Source of the DNA: Candidatus Altimarinota bacterium
GTDB taxonomy: Bacteria; Patescibacteriota; Gracilibacteria; Absconditabacterales; Absconditicoccaceae
DNA: 64,000 nt
Direction: 5' to 3'
Assembly (NCBI GenBank): GCA_021734475.1
Contig: JAIPIU010000001.1
Span: 62,001 to 126,000, forward strand
A model generated the notes under the pieces. The model saw only the letters and a program-made list of their open reading frames with translations, was not told the origin of the DNA and searched no databases. Both the position numbers and the translations under genes were made by a program. Below are positions 57,734 through 64,000 of this stretch, in pieces; position 1 is the stretch's first letter; every line of letters begins with the position of its first letter.

Positions 57734-59164
57734 ATGGAAGTAGGACCAAAAACACAAAAAAACATTATCAAGGCATTATTTATTATTCCACTGTTTATAG
57801 TGTCTTTTACAACAATTTCTTGTGTTACCCAAGCTTATGAATTGGGGACAAACCAGGAAAACTCAAAAACTTTTAATACAATTCTCAAGCCTCAGGCTCC
57901 TAGTAAATTATCATCTTTTATAAATAAGGTAGTTGATTTTGTCTCTCAGACAACAAAATCTTCTGAAGAAATTAGTATTGTATGACAATCAAATGAAAAT
58001 AATAATGATAATCTTTGTAAATTAGGTGAATTAAACAATAATCTTACAGATATTTCAAACAATAAATACAAAGATTATATAAATACTCTATATCAAAGAT
58101 GAATAGTGATATGATCCAATAATAAATTTATGCCTGATGATGATTTACGTTTTTATTGTATGATCAAGATAATCGTAGATTCATATCGTTCAAAAATTTG
58201 ATATGATATAAATACACAAATCTGACTTTCTCAAAAAAATTATTTACCTTATGTATTTTCTTGAGTAGATAAAACATCTCTAAAATATCTAAATACGGCA
58301 TATGAATTATGATTTTTGCATTGAATAAGTGAACATTACATATTGGATGAAGACGACTATCTAAAACAAAATGTAGATTTTACAACAGTCAAAAAACTAT
58401 TAGAAAATGTAAATAAACAATTTCCTTTATTGGTAAATAATGATGTTATAAATCAGCTTCCATTAAATTCTAATTTTGTAAAAAGATGAGAATATACTAA
58501 ATATATAGTAGATTTATTTGAATTTCCTATAGAAACTTGAATAAACTCATGTTCAGGTTACAATTCAACTTTATGAGAAAATAATTTTTCAGATATAATG
58601 GATAATGATTATAAAGAAGATATAGAAGTTCTTGCTGAGTTATGAATAATAAATTCTCAAGCTCATAAATTTTATCCTGATAATTATCTTCGTAATTATG
58701 AATTTATTATAATGTTAACAAAAACAATACTTTACAAAGAAAATCAAGAGCTAAATATATATACATTAGATCATACATCAAATATATCAGATTTAGATTC
58801 TAATGCTTCTTATATAAAATATTTTGAATATGCTTATCACAACTGATTTATTAATTATTGATTTGATCCTAATACATGAAAACCTATGGTTTATCCAAAT
58901 AAATTTGTAACAATTCAAGAAATAAACAATATATTATCTAAATTGGTTGGTGAAGAAATTAATTTCAAAGCTAAATCTTTTGATGGTTTAGTTACTAGAT
59001 GAGAATTTGCTGATATGCTTGTAGACTGATTTGCTTTAAATGACTTATATAAGAATTCTGATACTAATAATATTAATCATATAGAATCATCTATTTCAGA
59101 TAATCTATTAATAAAAGAGATTTGATGACGATTGAAATCAGCAAAATTAATATCAAAATTATAA
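57734..59164 (+). CDS. Exported surface protein with S-layer-homology-like repeats
   Basis: The 476-residue protein has a signal peptide (KNIIKALFIIPLFIVSFTTISCVTQAYE) and three to four SLH-like units of about 50-60 residues: YQRGIVIGSNNKFMPDDDLRFYCMIKII, IEVLAELGIINSQAHKFYPDNYLRNYEFIIML, YAYHNGFINYGFDPNTGKPM-YPNKFVTIQEI, and a final VTRGEFADMLVDGF. SLH domains bind secondary wall polymers or pyruvylated glycans. A GTG six bases upstream (57728) is an alternative start. A terminator follows, so it forms its own unit next to another surface gene. Confidence 0.8.
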
Positions 59165-59182
59165 AAAATATATTAGATAATA

Positions 59183-59225
59183 AATACTATCGACACAGAT
59201 GTTTTATCTACGATAGTATTTTTTA
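59183..59225 (+). terminator. Intrinsic terminator
   Basis: AATACTATCG / CGATAGTATT perfect 10-bp stem with an 18-base loop and a T tract. Confidence 0.85.
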
Positions 59226-59242
59226 AAAAAGTATAATAAAAT

Positions 59243-59271
59243 TTGACAAAGTCAATTTATGTGGATATAAT
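59243..59271 (+). promoter_or_regulatory. Full-consensus promoter of the repeat surface protein
   Basis: TTGACA (59243-59248), 17 bases, TATAAT (59266-59271), 36 bases before the ATG. Confidence 0.8.
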
Positions 59272-59307
59272 GTAGTGTATAATATTTTTATTATCAGATT
59301 AACTAAA

Positions 59308-61281
59308 ATGCCAAGTGTAAAAGAGCATATCAAGACACATTCAAAGAATGTTGCTTATCATTTCAAAAAACACCATAAAAAATATCTTTTTGGTGTTATA
59401 TGATGAACTTTAGCTGTTAAGTTATTTTTGACTTTGATTACTAGTTTATGACTTTATGAATCATTGCCAGCATTTGCTCAAGAGGCTTTTGATAATCAAG
59501 AAATTATACAAGAAGAGTTGATCCAAGATACCAAAATTTTTGTTGAAGAAAATACTATGGGTAATTTTGAATATACATGAGATACATTAACATGAGATAC
59601 ATTAACATGAGATACATTAACATGAGATACATTAACATGAGATACATTAACATGAGATACATTAACATGAGATACATTAACATGAGATACATTAACATGA
59701 GATACATTAACATGAGATACACTAACATGAGATACACTAACATGAGATACACTAACATGAGATACACTAACATGAGATACATTAACATGAGATACATTAA
59801 CATGAGATACACTAACATGAGATACATTAACATGAGATACACTAACATGATGATTTGTTGCTGATCCAGAAAATACCAGTAATTTATGTGAAGTTTCAGA
59901 TTTTAATTTTATCAATCCTCTGAGTTGAAGTAAGGTAAAATGAAATATAAATATATCTCGAACATACAATTCTACAGATTGTACTTGAAAAAACTTCGAT
60001 ATATATCTATGGGATCATAATAATCAACGAATATTAATTTGAACATCATCATATTTAAATACTCGATATCAATTTGATTCTACTAAATTATATTCAGGAT
60101 TTTATAATATATTATCAACTACTTGAATAACTATTTATACATGAGAATATTCAGGATTAAACTCATATTTTTATACTTGATATACTCTTAAATTTGTAGA
60201 TCAAGACAATGATATAGTCTATACTTGAGATTATTTTACTATAGATAATCAGTTACCAATCCTATCATGAATAAATTTAACTTTTACAGGTAATTATAAT
60301 ATATGATATATATGACTTAGCTGAATAGTAAATATTTCATTCAATTCAAATGAAGAGCTTACGGGTGTTATTGTAAATATACTTTGAACTAATTCAGATT
60401 TTATTAGTAAGGTTTGATTAGCATATAATTATAGCAGAACTCTAACAAATCAAAATTCTGGTACAAATGTTTACTATAATATAAGTTTTCAAGATTTAGC
60501 TGGTAATACTTGAAGTGTATATTGAACTTCTACTGTTTTATTTGATAAAGTTATACCAGTTTTAGATGATTTAATATTTTCTTGAACAAATGAAGATATT
60601 TTAATATCTCGATCTGGAAATGAATTAACCAAAACTGATTTTATTTATGCTCTTACTTGAAATCAAACTTGAGAATTAATATCTATTTCTGATTACTCAC
60701 AAACATGAAATATCAATCTTACATGATTGGATATAGATGAAGTTTATAATTATAATGTTACATTTACAGATCCAGTAAATAATAAACTTACCATTTGATG
60801 AAGTTTTCATTTTTCAACATGATGAAATGTTGTTTTTATTTATAATACTATATCTACATCAACCAATAGTTGAACTATGTTAAATTTTGATGTATCTACA
60901 TGATCTACTGGAAATATAAATAGTATGGCAAATATTATAAAAAAAGAAGTCTCAAAATTTAATGAGTGTAAAGATTGAGTAGATATAACAAAAATAAATA
61001 TAAAAATAAACGATGAAAATATATGATTGAATATGCCAAACTTTGAAAAGAGTTATGTTAGAACTATTGTTAATTCATTTACTATAGTAGTAATGGATAA
61101 ATTACAACAAAAAACGCTCGATACTGATGATCTTGAACGCATAATAAAGAGATTTGATGATTTCTTGGTTATTCTAAAACTTATAAGAGATGATGAAAAT
61201 CAATGTAAACAAAATATGTCAAATTATCATATAAGACTATTTCAAAAAGCTCTTTCAGAATATAATATTTCAATAGAATAA
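59308..61281 (+). CDS. Large exported surface protein with 18 DTLTG repeats
   Basis: The 657-residue protein has a His/Lys-rich N-terminus, a signal-anchor (FGVIGGTLAVKLFLTLITSLGLY), then AFAQEAFDN, an acidic linker, 18 perfect DTLTG pentapeptides (about 92-181), and about 360 residues of Ig-like or fibronectin-like beta repeats rich in Tyr, Asn, Thr and Gly. A helical C-terminal domain of about 120 residues follows (SYVRTIVNSFTIVVMDKL, DLERIIKRFDDFLVILKLI). It is a candidate host-contact or adhesion protein. The stalk-like repeats put 18 Gly (all TGA) in one run. Confidence 0.85.
59581..59850. repeat. 15-bp coding tandem repeat, 18 copies
   Basis: GATACATTAACATGA repeated 18 times with only a T/C change in the Leu codon (TTA or CTA), so the protein unit DTLTG is unchanged throughout. 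Confidence 0.97.
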
Positions 61282-61283
61282 TA

Positions 61284-61679
61284 TTAAACTTTTATAATAT
61301 TTACTTCCCTGATATTCACAGATTTTTTGATTATTTCAATATTTAGATAATTTATTAATCATAATTTATCTATAAATTTTGGTCGTTCTATAACTATATA
61401 TTCATATTGGTGAATCTGATCTAATATTCATTTTTCTACCAAATCACTATAATGTTCTATTCTATACATATCTATGTGTAATAATTTATCTTCATAGATA
61501 TTTATATATGCATAAGTTGGGCTTTGTACTATATTTTCATCTATTCACAATCATTTAGCAAATCATTTTGTTAACAATGTCTTACCAGCTCATAAATCTC
61601 ATCTCAATAATAAAACTTTAGCTTCTTTAGCTAATTTATTTCATAATTTTAACATCTCTATCGGTGAATTTACAATCAT
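61284..61679 (-). CDS. tsaE: tRNA threonylcarbamoyladenosine biosynthesis ATPase TsaE
   Basis: The 131-residue protein has the Walker A LLRGDLGAGKTLLTKGFAKGLG (about 24-45), SPTYAYINIYEDKLLHIDMYRIE and YIVIEWPKFIDK, the TsaE signature of an acidic Walker B followed by IEW. The Trp is CGA. TsaE works with TsaB/TsaD/TsaC to make t6A37 in ANN-decoding tRNAs. It is slightly shorter than the usual 150. Convergent with the surface protein gene. Confidence 0.93.
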
Positions 61680-61770
61680 ATATATAACTTATATATAAAA
61701 TCTTGAATCTAGTAAATTAAATCTTATAAAAAACAGTATACAGATTCGATATTTAATTTAAACTAAAATT

Positions 61771-62658
61771 ATGAAATTTTTTATAATAGATTGATCCGGC
61801 TTTCTTTATAGAGCATATTATGCATATCCACAAATATCAGATAAGGATTGACACAATATAAATGTGGTTTATTGATTTTTTCGTATGTTGTTGAAAATTA
61901 TATGAGAAAATCCAGATTATTTTGTGATTGCTCGAGATTCTCCAGTAAAAACTATTAGACATGAATCATTCCCAGAATACAAAGCAAATCGTAAAAAAAT
62001 GGAAGATGATTTCAAAAGACAAATTCCCTTAACTCAGGAACTTACAAATGCTCTTTGAATACCAAATTTAGTAGTAGATACTTACGAAGCTGATGATATA
62101 ATAGCAACATTAACAAAAAAATATAAGTCAGATCAAGATTTGATTATAGATATATATTCTTCAGATAAAGACCTTAAACAGCTCTTGGATAGAAATGTAT
62201 TTTGTATAGATCCATTGAAGTGAATCAGAACTGATACTAAACTTTTTTTGCAAGAATTTATGTTTGATCCTAAGTATATACTTGATTATTTAGCTCTTAC
62301 ATGAGATAGTGCCGATAATATAAAATGAGTAGCTTGAATCTGACCAAAAAAAGCATCTGAACTTATAAAAAAATATAATGATATTGATTGAATTTATTCT
62401 CATATAGATGAAATATCTTGAGATATCAAAGATAAATTAATACAAAATAAGGAAGAAGCTTATACCAGTAGAGATTTGATTCAACTTCATGATATAGAAA
62501 CTTTAAATGAAGAAACTATATCAAATTTTAAATTAGACCTAGATTTTAATAAGTATAAGAAAATATTAATAGAGGAGTATTGATTCAATTCATTCGAAAA
62601 ACCACTAAATGAATTAAAAAAGAAATTTGAAACTCCAACTCAAAATTCATTATTTTAA
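61771..62658 (+). CDS. Stand-alone 5'-3' exonuclease (PolA N-terminal FEN-like domain)
   Basis: The 295-residue protein corresponds to the 5' nuclease domain of DNA polymerase I: IIDGSGFLYRAYYA, FVIAWDSPVKTIRHESFPEYKANRKKMEDDFKRQIP, TYEADDIIATLTKKY, IYSSDKDLKQLL, LALTGDSADNIKGVAGIGPKKASELI (H3TH motif). No polymerase domain follows; the frame ends in TAA. It should remove RNA primers and flaps during Okazaki processing. The Gly of the ITGDxADN motif and of the H3TH loop are TGA; the Trp of AWDSP is CGA. Confidence 0.93.
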
Positions 62659-62667
62659 CATTACACA

Positions 62668-62701
62668 GTCATTCCGGCTTTATTCATTGCAGCCGGAATC
62701 T
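62668..62701. repeat. Dispersed palindromic repeat, copy 8
   Basis: GTCATTCCGGC ... GCAGCCGGAATCT, 9 bases after the 5' nuclease stop codon. Confidence 0.85.
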
Positions 62702-62710
62702 TAGCATAAT

Positions 62711-62740
62711 AAAAAAAGACGCGATTAAGCGTCTTTTTTA
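62711..62740. terminator. Strong intrinsic terminator (bidirectional)
   Basis: AAAAAAGACGC-GATTAA-GCGTCTTTTTT: perfect stem with A and T tracts on each side, between the convergent 5' nuclease and membrane protein genes. Confidence 0.9.
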
Positions 62741-62752
62741 ACTTATAAATTA

Positions 62753-64000
62753 TTAATCTATTAACTCAAATACAATTAATTGACTACCACCTCCAAGGCT
62801 TTGTCATAATAGATTATTTAATAATTCTCAGTATTTCTGTTGATCTCAAGATTTCAAAATATTGTATATTCATAAATATTGTCATAAAACAGATTTTTCA
62901 TCCTGACTTAGTTCTTTCATTTGCTCTTCTAATTCTTGTATATTGCCTTGATATTCTATATATAATTTAGCTACATCTAATAGTTTATTTTCATCTAAAT
63001 CTTTTCACATTATATCTGCTATATCTCATATAGCTTGACCATCTATTATTCTCTGAGAAAATACATCAGCTATAAATTGAACTAATTGATTAGCATCAGG
63101 GAAGAATCTAGCAACAGCCAATTTAGCTCTCAAGAATAACATTTCATCTTCACTCAAATTACCAAAGCTTTCTCTTATCAAACTATCGTCTATACTATAA
63201 GCATATTTTGCTCATATATTATTTGAATAAATAAACTTGATATATCATTCTCTAAACATTTTTGTCATCATACTCAAAGCTCAATGATCTTGTATAGTTC
63301 AGTTGATTGGATCTCTTTTAGCAAAAAATCTATCAAATAAAGACTGATTTCATTCTCACATTACTACTGTTGCTATATTTGGATCTATTACAAAATATTT
63401 CATATTTTCATTTTTAAGTCTATGATAAGTCTTACATGAATCATTATCAGATGCTTCCTCCCAAAATCGACTTAACATTCAATCTAATTTCAGATTTCTT
63501 TGATTTTTTAAGAAATATTGGATATATGTTCATGCTATCAATACTCAATTACTGTCTTCTCTATCTTCAGTTAGATTAATAAATTTATTATAGTGTGGGA
63601 ACTGTAGATCAAAAACATCTTTCCATCAGTATCAGTATTTTAATACTTCTTGTCATTGGAGAACATCATTATATTCAACAGATTGTCAGACATTCATCCT
63701 ATATCGTAAAAATGGTCATCCTGCTCATTGTGATGAGATTCTAATAAAGTTTAAAACAAATTGTAAACTTATCCATAGTCACAATATAATTATAACTAAT
63801 CGTAACATTATATTATCATTTTCATCTTTTGAATGATCTCGTAAATTTTTCATAAATACAGCAAACACCATAGTGCTCCACATTATAAGTCATATACCAT
63901 ACCATACTATACCTCATCCTATTAACCATCGTATTCATCGTCATACTATAGCTACAACAGATAAACTTACTAGGTTTTTATTATATCTCAAAAATCCGTA
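62753..64000 (-). CDS. Polytopic membrane protein, C-terminal part (5' end outside window)
   Basis: An open frame of about 415 codons from the window edge to a TAA. The first 60 residues visible are membrane helices (LVSLSVVAIVGRGIRWLIGGGIVWYGIGLIMWSTMVFAVF), then another helix (LRLVIIILGLWISLQFVLNFI), then about 300 residues of soluble sequence with VLKYGYGGKDVFDLQFPHYNKF, TYIQYFLKNQRNLKLDG and FVIDPNIATVVMGEGN. The layout, helices followed by a large C-terminal domain, resembles GT-C type glycosyltransferases, but no motif is diagnostic. Confidence 0.7.

Noticed and set aside
59581-59850. CRISPR array
   Set aside because: Units are contiguous 15-mers with no spacers and lie inside an ORF.
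59496-59969. 157-aa minus-strand frame of VNVSHVS repeats and two other frames through the same tandem repeat
   Set aside because: They are antisense or shifted readings of the DTLTG repeat; the plus-strand 657-aa frame has promoter, signal anchor, and only silent changes in its repeats.

Overview
The window is very AT-rich and almost every gene is interrupted by in-frame TGA when read with the standard code. Read with UGA as glycine (translation table 25), it resolves into about 45 long, tightly packed genes. UGA sits at invariant glycines such as the GatA GGSSGGS loop, the ClpP active-site loop, the TsaE P-loop, the alanyl-tRNA editing CGGTH motif and the prepilin cleavage glycine. This places the organism in Absconditabacteria (SR1) or Gracilibacteria of the Patescibacteria/CPR. 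A second reassignment is visible: CGA and CGG fall at conserved tryptophans in exonuclease III, glycyl-tRNA synthetase, histidyl-tRNA synthetase, TsaE, the peptidoglycan amidase, a PEBP protein and the REP transposase. Conserved arginines use CGT, CGC, AGA or AGG. From memory, a combination of UGA=Gly and CGA/CGG=Trp has been reported computationally for Absconditabacterales, which would be the best placement. CDS coordinates below assume this code.

Layout. 1-6.3 kb holds an envelope group on the minus strand (amidase-SpoIID fusion, TagA-type glycosyltransferase, two membrane proteins) and a stand-alone degenerate DnaE-type PHP protein. 6.4-9.8 kb has a Thr-rich membrane protein, GatA and a His-tailed membrane protein. 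9.9-16 kb is an RND-type export cluster (coiled-coil membrane-fusion protein, a tautomerase-like protein, an unknown protein, the RND pump). 16-20.5 kb carries RecJ and helical unknowns plus a probably foreign gene. 20.6-26.1 kb is a cluster of unknown proteins, one of 1273 residues, ending in an HD protein. 26-30 kb has ClpP, a peptidoglycan-binding secreted protein and a pilin-like protein. 29.6-34.3 kb has a LysRS fused to an HD hydrolase, a REP-associated transposase and HisRS. 35-41.3 kb has GalE, a DUF2304-GT2 protein, SmpB, an SDR, a DUF2461 protein and GlyRS. 41.5-42.2 kb is a gene-free stretch with two promoters and two structured RNA candidates. 42.4-51.3 kb has HIT, AspRS, an LtaS-GDPD fusion, an AlkD-like protein, a PEBP lipoprotein, an AlaRS editing/C-Ala fragment and ExoIII. 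51.3-56.3 kb has two probably foreign genes and two large coiled-coil proteins, one with an AT-hook. 56.3-62.7 kb has an M16 peptidase, two surface proteins (one with 18 DTLTG repeats), TsaE and a PolA-type 5' nuclease. The window ends in a membrane protein.

The content fits a small epibiont or predatory cell: translation, DNA repair, wall remodelling, export and surface proteins dominate, and no amino-acid or cofactor biosynthesis is seen. Short palindromic repeats are scattered between genes, and four sit in frame inside genes (LysRS, transposase, editing protein, ExoIII). A few genes use only GGN glycine codons and carry CGA/CGG where their families have Arg, which marks them as recent arrivals from standard-code bacteria. 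Shine-Dalgarno sequences are essentially absent; several consensus TTGACA/TATAAT promoters and good intrinsic terminators can be seen. No tRNA, rRNA or CRISPR array was found.
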